Assembly (NCBI GenBank): GCA_947594025.1
Contig: CANQDZ010000002.1
Span: forward strand, 1-64,000
DNA length: 64,000 nt
Source: Candidatus Gastranaerophilales bacterium
GTDB taxonomy: Bacteria; Cyanobacteriota; Vampirovibrionia; Gastranaerophilales; Gastranaerophilaceae
Direction: 5' to 3'
Part shown: in pieces, positions 51,532 to 61,826 of the stretch
Numbering within the stretch: position 1 is the first letter of the stretch
Layout: the number at the start of each line of letters is the position of its first letter
Made by a program: the position numbers and the translations under genes
Notes under the pieces: generated by a model
The model's input: the letters and a program-made list of their open reading frames with translations, nothing else
What the model was told of the DNA's origin: nothing
Database searches by the model: none

Positions 51532-51750
51532 CTATTTTGAAATGTATTCCAAAAATTCTTCAACAAGAAGATGATTTTTCTTTAAGAACAATACAAAGTT
51601 TTCATTTGTTTTAATGTCATTTTTGTTAATTTCAAAGTTTAAAACTTTTAAAACTTCAATTAATTTTTCGATGCAGATTTTGTAATTAATATTTCCATGT
51701 TTAAGAGTAAAATCACATAATGTTTTAATTTTAGGTTTGTTTTCTGTCAT
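51532..51750 (-). CDS. Small hypothetical protein
   Basis: Not recognised. A 72-residue basic, helical, soluble protein (KICIEKLIEVLKVLNFEINK). The start at 51750 has a GGAAG site 8 bases upstream; a longer frame from 51765 has none. It lies between the convergent porin and the CGCAxxGCC-family gene. Composition resembles neighbouring genes, but evidence for expression is thin. Confidence 0.55.
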   Translation of the reverse strand: MTENKPKIKTLCDFTLKHGNINYKICIEKLIEVLKVLNFEINKNDIKTNENFVLFLKKNHLLVEEFLEYISK

Positions 51751-51826
51751 TTTCTTATCTTCCATAAAATCGGCTAAGAAAATAATAAAACATTTTTTTT
51801 AAAAAAACTCCACATATTTTCCGCAT

Positions 51827-52231
51827 CTAAATTTTTATTTGAATTTTTTCTTGAACCAGTTCAAATAAAATTTTTGCTGCATCTCCTACCATTTTATGGC
51901 AGTGGAGTTTTCTTTCCGGACTGTGAAATTCTTCAAAATCTTTAGTTAAAATCCTGCAGCAAGCAGCTTTATTTATTTCTTTAAAGTTATCAATAAATTT
52001 TTTTGCAATTGTACGGGAGTCTTTTTCATATATAGCGCCTAAAACCATTTGCGCACCCGCAACTGCTCCGCACAGGCAACCTGAGCTCATACCGCCTGAG
52101 AAAACAGTTGAAGCACGGAATAATGCTTCATGTACCAAACCAAAGTCAACAGCAGTTTTTACTATACTTTCAGAACATGAAAGTCCGTTTTTAAAATGCT
52201 CTATTGCCGTATTTATAAATTTTTCTTTCAT
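51827..52231 (-). CDS. C_GCAxxG_C_C family redox/split-Soret-like protein
   Basis: A 134-residue cytoplasmic protein with the family's cysteine pattern: GLSCSESI near residue 19, SSGCLCGAVAGAQMVLG in the middle, and KAACCRILT plus HCHKMV towards the end. The family is common in anaerobes and thought to bind metal or take part in electron transfer. It is only 8 bases downstream of the LD-carboxypeptidase gene, with an AGGAGAAAG site before the ATG, so they are probably co-transcribed without an obvious shared function. Confidence 0.82.
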   Translation of the reverse strand: MKEKFINTAIEHFKNGLSCSESIVKTAVDFGLVHEALFRASTVFSGGMSSGCLCGAVAGAQMVLGAIYEKDSRTIAKKFIDNFKEINKAACCRILTKDFEEFHSPERKLHCHKMVGDAAKILFELVQEKIQIKI

Positions 52232-52239
52232 ACTTTCTC

Positions 52240-53115
52240 CTAATCAAAATAAATAATCATGTCATCCGTATTAAAGTGAGCTTTTTTACCTACGGGGACC
52301 GTTGTATTTGTTTTAAGATGCGTGATTGGATAACCAAAAATACAAGGTACGTCAACTTTTTTTGCAAAATCACTTAATACATCTTGAAGTTTATTTTTAT
52401 CATCAACATACAAGAAATCGCCTAAAATAATGCCTTTTATCCTTCTTTTTAAACGTTCATTTCTATATATTTGAGTAAGCATTCTGTCTATTTTATATAC
52501 AGGTTCATTCAAATCTTCCAAGAATAAGATAATATCCTCGGAGGGAATATAGGAACCCGATAAGGAACCGAACAGGGACACGAGAGTGGATAAATTTCCG
52601 CCCCAAAGGATGCCTTTTGCTTCTCCTTCTTTTAAAACAATTGCGTTTTTCTTTGGTTTTATTTCTTTTTTATTGTTATTTACGGTTTTTACAAAATCTT
52701 CAAATGTTTTTTTATTAAATTTACCGTCGCCTGAAAGCATAGGTGAATGAAAGGTTTCAAACCCGACTATTCTGTTTATTTGTAAAAGAAGTGCGGTTAT
52801 GTCAGAACTTCCCGCAAAAATTTTAGGGTTTTTGATTAATTTTTGATAGCTTATCTCATCCAAAATCCGTATACTTCCATATCCGCCTCTAACGCAGATT
52901 ATTGCTTTTACACAGGGGTCTTCAAAGGCTTGTTCCAGTTCTAAAACCTTGTGTTTATCGGTTTGTTCATTAAAATAACAACCGTCAAATATTTTGACGT
53001 TATAACCCATATTTTTTATAAAATCTTTAACTTCGTCTAATTCTTTTACGTCTTTAATCTGGCTTGAAGGCGAGATGACGCCGATTGTGTCGTTTTTGTT
53101 AAGCATAAATCTCAT
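52240..53115 (-). CDS. LD-carboxypeptidase (S66 family)
   Basis: A 291-residue cytoplasmic serine carboxypeptidase that trims the terminal D-alanine of murein tetrapeptides during recycling. The catalytic Ser lies in FAGSSDITALLLQ, Glu in LFLEDLNEPVYKIDRML and His in FGYPITHLKTN, as in LdcA. Additional conserved elements are GVISPSS at the N-terminus and CVRGGYGSIRILD. The ATG at 53115 has an AAAGGAAAA site. It shares a palindromic -10 with the divergent dnaX. Confidence 0.92.
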   Translation of the reverse strand: MRFMLNKNDTIGVISPSSQIKDVKELDEVKDFIKNMGYNVKIFDGCYFNEQTDKHKVLELEQAFEDPCVKAIICVRGGYGSIRILDEISYQKLIKNPKIFAGSSDITALLLQINRIVGFETFHSPMLSGDGKFNKKTFEDFVKTVNNNKKEIKPKKNAIVLKEGEAKGILWGGNLSTLVSLFGSLSGSYIPSEDIILFLEDLNEPVYKIDRMLTQIYRNERLKRRIKGIILGDFLYVDDKNKLQDVLSDFAKKVDVPCIFGYPITHLKTNTTVPVGKKAHFNTDDMIIYFD

Positions 53116-53133
53116 AGCATTTTCCTTTGTTTT

Positions 53134-53143
53134 ATTATATAAT
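53134..53143. promoter_or_regulatory. Palindromic bidirectional -10 (ATTATATAAT) for dnaX and LD-carboxypeptidase gene
   Basis: ATTATATAAT gives TATAAT on both strands (plus 53138-53143, minus 53139-53134). It is the same decamer as at 15657-15666. The divergent start codons are 53154 and 53115, only 38 bases apart. The plus start comes 10 bases after its -10, so the leader would be only a few bases. Confidence 0.65.
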
Positions 53144-53153
53144 ATCTCTTAAG

Positions 53154-54950
53154 ATGATACAAGAATATTTACCGTTTTTCAGAAAATACAGACCTCAATC
53201 CTTCAAGGATATCGTTGGGCAAGAAAGCCTTGTAAAAACGCTTACGGGTGCAATTGAACTGAATAGAATTTCCCATGCATACCTTTTTTGCGGTCCGAGA
53301 GGAACAGGAAAGACTTCAACCGCAAGAATTTTTGCAAAATCCTTAAATTGCGAACATGGTCCCACAATTGAACCATGCCAGACATGCTCAAGCTGTGTGG
53401 AAATTACAAACGGTAACGGCATGGATGTTATAGAAATTGATGCTGCAACCAATCGCGGGATAGAAGATGCTAAAAATTTAATCGAACAAACTCAATATGC
53501 CCCAATCAAAGGTAAATATAAAATCTTTATTATAGACGAAGTTCATATGCTTTCAAAAGAAGCCTTCAATGCTCTTTTAAAAACAATCGAAGAACCGCCT
53601 AAAAATGTAATCTTCATTCTTGCAACGACGGAACCTCATAAAGTGCTTGAAACAATCGTGAGCCGTTGTCAGAGATTTGATTTAAGAAGAATTACAACAA
53701 AAGACATCGTAAAAAAATTAAGAGAAGTTTCTGACCTTGAAAAAATCAAAATAACGGATGATGCTCTTTTCATGATTGCAAATAATGTTTCAGGCGGGCT
53801 GAGAGATTCTTTGGCGCTTTTGGATCAGGTAAGCATTTTAGGTTTAAAAGAAGAAATTACAAAAGAAACAATTGAAAATATAATAGGTAAAATCACGTTT
53901 AATACCTTGTTTGAAATTTTATCCGCAATATATGATAAAGACCTTAACAGAACAATGGATTTAATAAATAATGTATATTCAAATGGGGCAGAGCCGAGAA
54001 ATTTTACTGAAAATTTCATTGAATTTTTAAGAAACGTAATTATCGTTTTAAATACAAAAAACACATCAAAGCTTGATTATGTAAACCTTAATGAAAACGA
54101 AACGGAAAAGCTTAAAAGTCTTAATTATGATAAAAATACAATTGTTAAATACATTGAAAAAACAACGGAGCTTTATAAGGATATAAGATATTCCAAGAAT
54201 CCTTATTTAATGCTTGAAATCCTGCTTGTAGAGTTATGCGGAATTGACGCACTTTCAAATAACGGCGGTGCGGTTAAAAGCGAACCCATGAAAAAAGAAG
54301 ATATCAAAAAGCCGGAAATAAAGAAAACTGAAGAAACTGCTGTTAAAAAACAAGAAACAACGGAAGAAAAAGAAACTGAAATTAAAGCTGTTAATGAACC
54401 TATTATACACGAAGAAGAAAAACAGAAAGAACCCCGGGCAAGAGATGATATTAAACCACAAGTGACGGTTAGTCCGACAGCTTCCGATAAGCAGGAATTG
54501 TGGGATACAATTATAAATTCGATTTCAAGCATGCCTGCAAAATGCTTCTTTGCAAACCTTGCAAGGCTTGTTGAAATAAATGAAAAATATGTTAAAATCG
54601 GATTTTTACATCAGACAGGCATTAAACAAGCAGAATCAGCACTTAAGATAAATCCTTTAAAAGCGGCGCTAAGTGCGCATTTTGACCATGAGGTTGAAGT
54701 GAGATATATTTTCTTAGCTCAAGATAGCAACGAATATATCAAGGGAAATCTTCAAAGAGGACAATATGCGCCAAAACCAAAAAAGACATTTGAACCTAAA
54801 ATGCAAACGGCACCCGCTTTTGAAGAAAACAATGTTAATACGGAAAATGAAGAAGATGAAAAAGAAAAAAAGTCTAATGACAGTTACAGCTTTTTAACGG
54901 GAAAAACCAAGGAAATTGTGGAGAGCTTCAACGGTAAAGTTATAGACTAA
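53154..54950 (+). CDS. dnaX: DNA polymerase III subunit gamma/tau
   Basis: A 598-residue clamp-loader ATPase. Walker A FCGPRGTGKTSTARIF, a zinc module CEHG...CQTCSSC, Walker B IFIIDEVHMLSKEAF and the SRC sensor (TIVSRCQRFD) define the AAA+ core (1-220). The middle and C-terminal parts include a Lys/Glu-rich region (about 385-455) and a tau-like domain. The ATG at 53154 matches the family start (YLPFFRKYRPQSF); a longer frame from 53127 spans the promoter and is rejected. The gene lies opposite an LD-carboxypeptidase gene across a palindromic -10. Confidence 0.95.
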   Translation: MIQEYLPFFRKYRPQSFKDIVGQESLVKTLTGAIELNRISHAYLFCGPRGTGKTSTARIFAKSLNCEHGPTIEPCQTCSSCVEITNGNGMDVIEIDAATNRGIEDAKNLIEQTQYAPIKGKYKIFIIDEVHMLSKEAFNALLKTIEEPPKNVIFILATTEPHKVLETIVSRCQRFDLRRITTKDIVKKLREVSDLEKIKITDDALFMIANNVSGGLRDSLALLDQVSILGLKEEITKETIENIIGKITFNTLFEILSAIYDKDLNRTMDLINNVYSNGAEPRNFTENFIEFLRNVIIVLNTKNTSKLDYVNLNENETEKLKSLNYDKNTIVKYIEKTTELYKDIRYSKNPYLMLEILLVELCGIDALSNNGGAVKSEPMKKEDIKKPEIKKTEETAVKKQETTEEKETEIKAVNEPIIHEEEKQKEPRARDDIKPQVTVSPTASDKQELWDTIINSISSMPAKCFFANLARLVEINEKYVKIGFLHQTGIKQAESALKINPLKAALSAHFDHEVEVRYIFLAQDSNEYIKGNLQRGQYAPKPKKTFEPKMQTAPAFEENNVNTENEEDEKEKKSNDSYSFLTGKTKEIVESFNGKVID

Positions 54951-54978
54951 AATGCTTTTTTAGGATAAAATAAGAAGT

Positions 54979-55677
54979 ATGCCAATCAACAACATAAATT
55001 TTAAAGAAACAAAAACGCACGAAGTTACGGTTGACGTTGTTATTATGACAATCGTCAAGGATGAGCTTCAAGTTTTGCTTGTAAAACGTGTCAATGAACC
55101 CTTTAAGGGACGATGGGCTATCCCGGGCGGTTTCATCCGTTTGTCCGAGAATTTGGATGATGCGGCATTACGTATTTTGAAAGAAAAAACCAGCGTACAA
55201 AATATTTATTTAGAACAGCTTTATACATTTGGCGATCCGCTTCGTTATCCGAACTCAAGGGTAATAACATGTGCATATTATGCGCTTATAAGAGCGGAAG
55301 ATATTAATATTCAAGTTACAAATAAAGAAGAAGTTTCCGAAGTTCAATGGCACAGCGTTTCAAAACTTCCCCCTCTTGCATTTGACCACAAAGAAATCAT
55401 TGAATACTCCTTAAAAAGAACAAGAGAAAGACTTGAACTATGCCCTGTCGCATTTCAATTACTGCCTAAAAAATTCACATTAACAGAACTTCAAAAATCA
55501 TACGAACTAATATTAAAAACAGAGCTGGACAAGAGAAATTTCAGAAAGAAAATGTTATCTCAAAATATTTTAAGGGAATTAAACGAATACACAAAAACAA
55601 ATTCAAAACGCCCTGCTCAGCTGTACAGCTTTGATACAATTACTCTTGATTCAAAAAGAGGACATTTTTTCAGCTGA
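54979..55677 (+). CDS. NrtR-like regulator with degenerate Nudix domain
   Basis: A 232-residue protein: a Nudix-fold domain (about 15-145) followed by a winged-helix C-terminus (FTLTELQKSYELILKTELDK), the layout of NrtR-type transcription regulators that sense ADP-ribose-related ligands. The Nudix box is damaged: GGFIRLSE keeps Gly and Glu, but the catalytic REUxEExGU run reads RILKEKTSV, so the first Glu is Ile and the last Glu is Lys. Hydrolysis is therefore unlikely, which fits a pure ligand sensor. A TAAAAT lies seven bases before the ATG, with AAGAAG just before the start. No NAD-biosynthesis gene is adjacent, so its targets are unknown. Confidence 0.88.
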   Translation: MPINNINFKETKTHEVTVDVVIMTIVKDELQVLLVKRVNEPFKGRWAIPGGFIRLSENLDDAALRILKEKTSVQNIYLEQLYTFGDPLRYPNSRVITCAYYALIRAEDINIQVTNKEEVSEVQWHSVSKLPPLAFDHKEIIEYSLKRTRERLELCPVAFQLLPKKFTLTELQKSYELILKTELDKRNFRKKMLSQNILRELNEYTKTNSKRPAQLYSFDTITLDSKRGHFFS

Positions 55678-55711
55678 TTTTTGAAATATTAATTTTTTAT
55701 TTATTTTTTAA

Positions 55712-57613
<1,902 letters not shown>

Positions 57614-57622
57614 CCGAAATAA

Positions 57623-57650
57623 AAGCCCCGTATTAAAGACGGGGCTTCTT
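57623..57650 (+). terminator. dnaK terminator
   Basis: Stem AAGCCCCGT/ACGGGGCTT (57623-57631 with 57639-57647) and a 7-base loop. It is followed by TTCTTTATA on the plus strand, 10 bases after the dnaK stop. Confidence 0.85.
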
Positions 57651-57660
57651 TATAACATAA

Positions 57661-57692
57661 AAAAGCCTTGGGATTGAGCCAAGGCTTTTTGT
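57661..57692 (-). terminator. min operon terminator (bidirectional)
   Basis: Stem AAAAGCCTTGG/CCAAGGCTTTT (57661-57671 with 57679-57689). It has a T-run on each strand. On the minus strand it ends the minC-minD-minE operon; on the plus strand it backs up the dnaK terminator. Confidence 0.85.
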
Positions 57693-57697
57693 TTTAA

Positions 57698-58306
57698 TCA
57701 GTTATTTTTCTTTTTCTTTGATTTTTCTTTATTTTCAGCATCTTCTAAAACTTTTTCATCTTCTTTTAAAGTTTCTTCGATGTCTTCTTCAATTGCTTCG
57801 TTTACTTCCTCAACAACTTCTTCTTCCTTTATTTCTTCACTAATTTCTTCTTCATTAACTTCTTCTTCCTCTTTGATTTCTTCATTTTCTTCATTTTCAG
57901 AAGTTAACTCTTGAACTTTTTCTTCCACTATATCTTTTAATTGTTCAACAATTTCTTTTGCTTTTTCTTTTTGTCTTTCTTCATCTTGTTTAATTGCTTC
58001 ATCGATTTCTTCATCCGTTTTTGCTCTTAATACGGGAATTGAAAGCTCAAGAACTGTTTTATCTTCATTAGGGCTGATTTCGAGTTCAAAAGCATCTTCT
58101 TCTATATCCATATATTTTGAAATACATAGAAGCATATCATCTTTTAACATTTGGATAGCACGTTCTGAAAAACCTGCTCTGTCTTGTAAAAGAACTGTTT
58201 TTAAACGGTTTTTAGCGGCAATTTTAGATTGTTCTGCGGTTTCTTCGTTTGATACAAAGAAGCTTATTACCTTATTGTATAAATCAGCAAAAATATTTTC
58301 TCTCAT
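57698..58306 (-). CDS. minE: MinE-like protein with long acidic C-terminal tail
   Basis: The N-terminal ~105 residues match MinE: a membrane/MinD-contact helix, SKIAAKNRLKTVLLQDRAG, MLKDDMLLCISKYMDIE and the beta strand VLELSIPVL. MinE normally ends near 90; here it continues to 202 residues with a Lys/Glu-dense tail (EKAKEIVEQLKDIVEEKVQE, then EEEVNEEEISEEIKEEE). The tail is unusual and could modulate ring formation or oligomerisation. It follows minD by one base, in the normal minC-minD-minE order, so its identity is well supported by context and motif. Confidence 0.87.
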   Translation of the reverse strand: MRENIFADLYNKVISFFVSNEETAEQSKIAAKNRLKTVLLQDRAGFSERAIQMLKDDMLLCISKYMDIEEDAFELEISPNEDKTVLELSIPVLRAKTDEEIDEAIKQDEERQKEKAKEIVEQLKDIVEEKVQELTSENEENEEIKEEEEVNEEEISEEIKEEEVVEEVNEAIEEDIEETLKEDEKVLEDAENKEKSKKKKNN

Positions 58307-58307
58307 A

Positions 58308-59120
58308 TTATGCCTTCGCTTTCAAGTTTGCAAAAAACTTTTTGATTTTATCAATTAAAGTTTTCGGTTCGTCTAAATCAAGAAATTCAACATTTTCACC
58401 TTGAATTCTTTTTGCAACATTCAAATAAGCCTTTCCCGCAAGTGATTTTTCATCATTTACAATAGGTTCGCCTTTGTTTGTTGAGGTTATAATTCCCGTA
58501 TCTTCAGGAATAATACCGATTAATTCGCAGGATAAGATTTCAACAACATCATCAACGCTCATCATATCATTTGTTTTAATCATATTTGGGCGCACCCTGT
58601 TGATTAAAAGTTTATAATCGTCAATTCCTTCCTTTGCTTCCAAAAGACCGATAATTCTGTCTGCATCACGTATAGCAGACATTTCCGGAGTTGTTACGAT
58701 AATTGCTCTGTCTGCGCCGGCAATTGCGTTTTGAAATCCTTGCTCAATACCTGCAGGACAGTCTATTAAAACGTAGTCAAAATCTTCTTTAAGTTTGTCG
58801 CAAATATCTTTTAATTGGTCGGCATTAAGGGCTGATTTATCTCTTGTTTGAGCTGCCGCAAGCAAGCAAAGGTTTGGATTTTTCTTATCTTTAACAAGCG
58901 CTTGTTTTAGTTTGCAGCGTTCTTCAACAACATCTACAATTGTGTAAACAATTCTGTTTTCAAGACCAAGTAAAAGGTCAAGGTTACGAAGTCCTATATC
59001 CGTATCAATTAGGACAACTTTCATTCCTGATCTTGCAAGGGCTGTACCAATATTCGCAGAAGTAGTAGTTTTGCCTACTCCGCCTTTCCCTGATGTAATT
59101 ACTATTGTTGTGCCTGCCAT
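58308..59120 (-). CDS. minD: Septum site-determining ATPase MinD
   Basis: A 270-residue deviant-Walker ATPase. The motif is TSGKGGVGKTTTSANIG with the signature Lys, followed by LIDTDIGLRNLDLLLG, VLIDCPAGIEQGF and the C-terminal amphipathic membrane-targeting helix (LIDKIKKFFANLKAK). It recruits MinC and drives oscillation with MinE. The start lies 3 bases after the minC stop, with an AAAGAGGAT site. All three min genes are together, as in cyanobacteria and proteobacteria. Confidence 0.97.
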   Translation of the reverse strand: MAGTTIVITSGKGGVGKTTTSANIGTALARSGMKVVLIDTDIGLRNLDLLLGLENRIVYTIVDVVEERCKLKQALVKDKKNPNLCLLAAAQTRDKSALNADQLKDICDKLKEDFDYVLIDCPAGIEQGFQNAIAGADRAIIVTTPEMSAIRDADRIIGLLEAKEGIDDYKLLINRVRPNMIKTNDMMSVDDVVEILSCELIGIIPEDTGIITSTNKGEPIVNDEKSLAGKAYLNVAKRIQGENVEFLDLDEPKTLIDKIKKFFANLKAKA

Positions 59121-59123
59121 ATA

Positions 59124-60221
59124 TCAATCCTCTTTCTGATATGTTTTGTATAGAACTATTCCGTTATCAACAATTCTTGCTTCTTCCGGAGTGAATGTTG
59201 ATGACTTAATTATGTACGGGATATTAGTACCGTCAGGACGTCTTGAATAACAATCCGCTATTCTTAATTGAACGGCATTCATCTTAAGTGCCCTTATTTT
59301 TGCACTTCTGTCGCCCCTTATTCCCGCATGTGCAATTGAACCAAGCACGCCCCAAATTGTGATGTCGCCTGTCGCCTTAATTTCACTTCCGGGGTGGCAA
59401 TCACCTATAATTACAACGTGACCGTCAAATTCAACTGTTTGTCCGCTTCTTAAAGTTTGATGAACGTATAAAGTTTGCATATTGTCAAGCTTTACGGGTT
59501 CATTTGTCGGGGGTTTGTATGAAATTTCTTCTATTGTTTCATCGTTTTCATTTTCATCGTAGCCTTTTGTGTATGTAGGCATATCGTCTTCATCGGGGAT
59601 TTCGATGATTTCTTCTTCTTTTTCTTCTTCCGTTTTTTCTTCCAATTCTTCTGCGTTTTCTTTTTCTTCCTCAGGGGAAGCTGTTTGTTCAACAGGTGAA
59701 ACAGCTTCTTCTTTAATTTCCTCCTGAACTTCGCTAACCGTTTTTTCAGCAGGTTTAACATCTTCAATTATTTCTTTGAAGTCATTACCTTGAAAAAGTT
59801 GAAATTCGCCCGCAGCTTCAGAATTTTCTTCTTGTTTTCCGTAAATTACATCTAAACTTTTATCTATAATAGGTGCTGTTTCAACAGGAGTTAAAGCTTC
59901 TTCTTCAACAACCTTATTTTCTTCTTCAATTGATTTTGAAATCTTATCAACTTCATCCGGGGTTATAACTTGAATACTCATATTTTCACATAATTGCTTT
60001 GTGATAAGAGATGTTGTTTCAATTCCATACAAAGTTGAACCATAGCTTATAATTAATGATTTAATGCTTAGCATTTGGGATTGACTAAGCTGAAAATCTT
60101 TTAATTTGAGGACAATCTGTTTCCCTTTGGCGTCTGATGTATTAAACGCATTTGAAATGCCGTTTATCATCTCAGGTGTCGTTAAACATGGAGTCAAATC
60201 AATAACAAAATTTTCATTCAT
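59124..60221 (-). CDS. minC: Septum inhibitor MinC with long acidic linker
   Basis: A 365-residue division inhibitor. The N-terminal FtsZ-interacting domain covers about 1-110 (IVLKLKDFQLSQSQMLSIKS), and the C-terminal beta-helix covers about 245-335 (YVHQTLRSGQTVEFDGHV, WGVLGSIAHAG, RIADCYSRRP). The linker between them (about 110-240) is unusually long and acidic (EEKEEEIIEIPDEDDMPTY). It is first in the minC-minD-minE operon, with an AGGA site before the ATG. The same acidic style appears in the MinE tail. Confidence 0.92.
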   Translation of the reverse strand: MNENFVIDLTPCLTTPEMINGISNAFNTSDAKGKQIVLKLKDFQLSQSQMLSIKSLIISYGSTLYGIETTSLITKQLCENMSIQVITPDEVDKISKSIEEENKVVEEEALTPVETAPIIDKSLDVIYGKQEENSEAAGEFQLFQGNDFKEIIEDVKPAEKTVSEVQEEIKEEAVSPVEQTASPEEEKENAEELEEKTEEEKEEEIIEIPDEDDMPTYTKGYDENENDETIEEISYKPPTNEPVKLDNMQTLYVHQTLRSGQTVEFDGHVVIIGDCHPGSEIKATGDITIWGVLGSIAHAGIRGDRSAKIRALKMNAVQLRIADCYSRRPDGTNIPYIIKSSTFTPEEARIVDNGIVLYKTYQKED

Positions 60222-60318
60222 CTTTTTGTCCTAACCATTTCCTACTATAATCAAAAAGATATCTCAAATCAGGGGTAATTTCAATTTAAAATTACATAAT
60301 ATAAATTAAGAATTGTAA

Positions 60319-60353
60319 CAAAAAATAAGGTCGGGTAAACTCCTCCCCCGACC
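60319..60353 (-). terminator. Orphan terminator upstream of minC
   Basis: Perfect 7-pair stem GGTCGGG/CCCGACC (60329-60335 with 60347-60353). On the minus strand it is followed by TTATTTTTTG. There is no minus-strand gene between it and the permease start at 60448. It may end a short RNA starting in 60354-60447 or block stray transcription into the min operon. Nothing else is seen in the 226-base gap except the permease -10. Confidence 0.7.
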
Positions 60354-60447
60354 AAGTAGCAAATACGGCATATATTCTATAAGACGATAGGATAATCTCT
60401 TTGTTCCAAAAAAAAAGAAACATTGTTCATGATAAAATTAAATCGGA

Positions 60448-61818
60448 ATGGCAAAGCTTGAAAGAACTTTAAATTTAACTGATGCAATATCAATCGTTGC
60501 AGGCTCTATGATAGGAAGCGGTATTTTCATAGTTTCTGCGGATATATCACGTCAGGTAAATAATTCCCTGCTTCTTTTAATTGTTTGGATTATTGCAGGT
60601 GTAATAACGTTCACCGGTGCTTTGTGCTACGGCGAGTTATCATCTTCTATCCCAAGTGAAGGGGGACAATACATTTATCTTAAAAATATATTTTCACAAC
60701 GCCTCGCCTTTGTTTACGGCTGGACACTTTTTCTTGTAATTCAAACGGGAACGCTTGCTGCGGTAAATATTGCGTTTGCTAAGTTTTTAGGTATTATTTT
60801 TCCGTATTTAAGTTCAACAAACTATGTTTTTTATACAATTTCAACTCAGAAATTATTTGCGGTCTTGGTTGTAATTATGCTTACATACATAAACTCAAGA
60901 GGAGTAAAGGAAGGCATTCTTGTTCAGAATATATTTACCGCAACAAAAATACTGTCAATTGTTGCAATAATTTTATGCGGATTATTTTTTGGAGTTAATT
61001 TAAACGCAATTACAAGCAATTTTTCACTTCAAAGTGCAGATATTACCTTTGATTTTAATCTTATAAAAACTATTTTGGTTGCGGTTGTGGGTGCATTGTT
61101 TGCATCCATTACATGGAACAACGTTACATTTATCACATCCGAAATAAAAAAACCGAAAAGGAACATACCAAAAGCTTTAATTATAGGAACGCTGTGCACC
61201 ATAAGCCTTTATTTTTTAATAAATCTTATTTATTTGGGAACAATGCCTCTGGATTTAATCAAAAATGCAAACGAAGACATTGTGGCGGTTGCCCTTATTA
61301 ATCAAATACTCGGCGAAAAAGGGGTGGTGATAATTGCGATAATTATTGCAATATCCGCATTTGGATGTTCAAACGGCATGATTTTAACAGGCTCAAGAGT
61401 ATATTACAAAATGGCAAAAGACAGAATATTTTTTAGAAAACTTGCCTATATAAACAGAAGAACCAAGGTTCCGGAAAATTCTCTCTGGCTTCAATGTTTT
61501 TGGATATGCGTTTTAATATTGTGGGGAAGTTACAGCCAGCTTTTAGATTATGTTTTATACTCATCTCTTATTTTCTATATAATTACAATTTTTGGGATTT
61601 TTAAATTAAGAAAACAAAGAGAAAATTCAAAAAGAGTTTTTAAGGTGCCGACGTTTGTTCCCGTTTTATTTTTAGCAGTCAGTATTCCTGTTATTATAGC
61701 ACTTACTTTTTATAAACCTATGTATACGGTGCCGGGTCTTTTTGTATCGGCTCTGGGTTTTCCCGTTTATAATATGTGGAAAAATCACAAAAACAAAAAT
61801 AATAAATTTTTTGTATAA
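60448..61818 (+). CDS. APC-family amino-acid permease
   Basis: A 456-residue inner-membrane transporter with twelve predicted helices. The N-terminal signature TDAISIVAGSMIGSGIFIVS is typical of the amino-acid/polyamine/organocation family, with GALCYGELSSSIPSEGGQYIYLK next. Substrates may be amino acids or polyamines; the sequence does not decide. A TGATAAAAT extended -10 lies nine bases before the ATG. The last codon and stop (GTA TAA) overlap the folP -10 box. Confidence 0.88.
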   Translation: MAKLERTLNLTDAISIVAGSMIGSGIFIVSADISRQVNNSLLLLIVWIIAGVITFTGALCYGELSSSIPSEGGQYIYLKNIFSQRLAFVYGWTLFLVIQTGTLAAVNIAFAKFLGIIFPYLSSTNYVFYTISTQKLFAVLVVIMLTYINSRGVKEGILVQNIFTATKILSIVAIILCGLFFGVNLNAITSNFSLQSADITFDFNLIKTILVAVVGALFASITWNNVTFITSEIKKPKRNIPKALIIGTLCTISLYFLINLIYLGTMPLDLIKNANEDIVAVALINQILGEKGVVIIAIIIAISAFGCSNGMILTGSRVYYKMAKDRIFFRKLAYINRRTKVPENSLWLQCFWICVLILWGSYSQLLDYVLYSSLIFYIITIFGIFKLRKQRENSKRVFKVPTFVPVLFLAVSIPVIIALTFYKPMYTVPGLFVSALGFPVYNMWKNHKNKNNKFFV

Positions 61819-61819
61819 T
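61814..61819 (+). promoter_or_regulatory. folP -10 box containing the permease stop codon
   Basis: TATAAT (61814-61819) includes the TAA stop of the permease (61816-61818). The start codon ATG at 61827 follows seven bases later, and no ribosome site is present. This is the same arrangement as at queD. Confidence 0.55.
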
Positions 61820-61826
61820 GTTTCAT

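Noticed and set aside
54284-54300. dnaX frameshift slippery site (AAAAAAG)
   Set aside because: The heptamer is not in the frame needed for -1 slippage (it reads ATG AAA AAA G), so no gamma/tau frameshift is claimed.
59531-59767. Lys-rich 78-codon minus-strand frame
   Set aside because: It is the frame-shifted shadow of the acidic (Glu-rich) minC linker.
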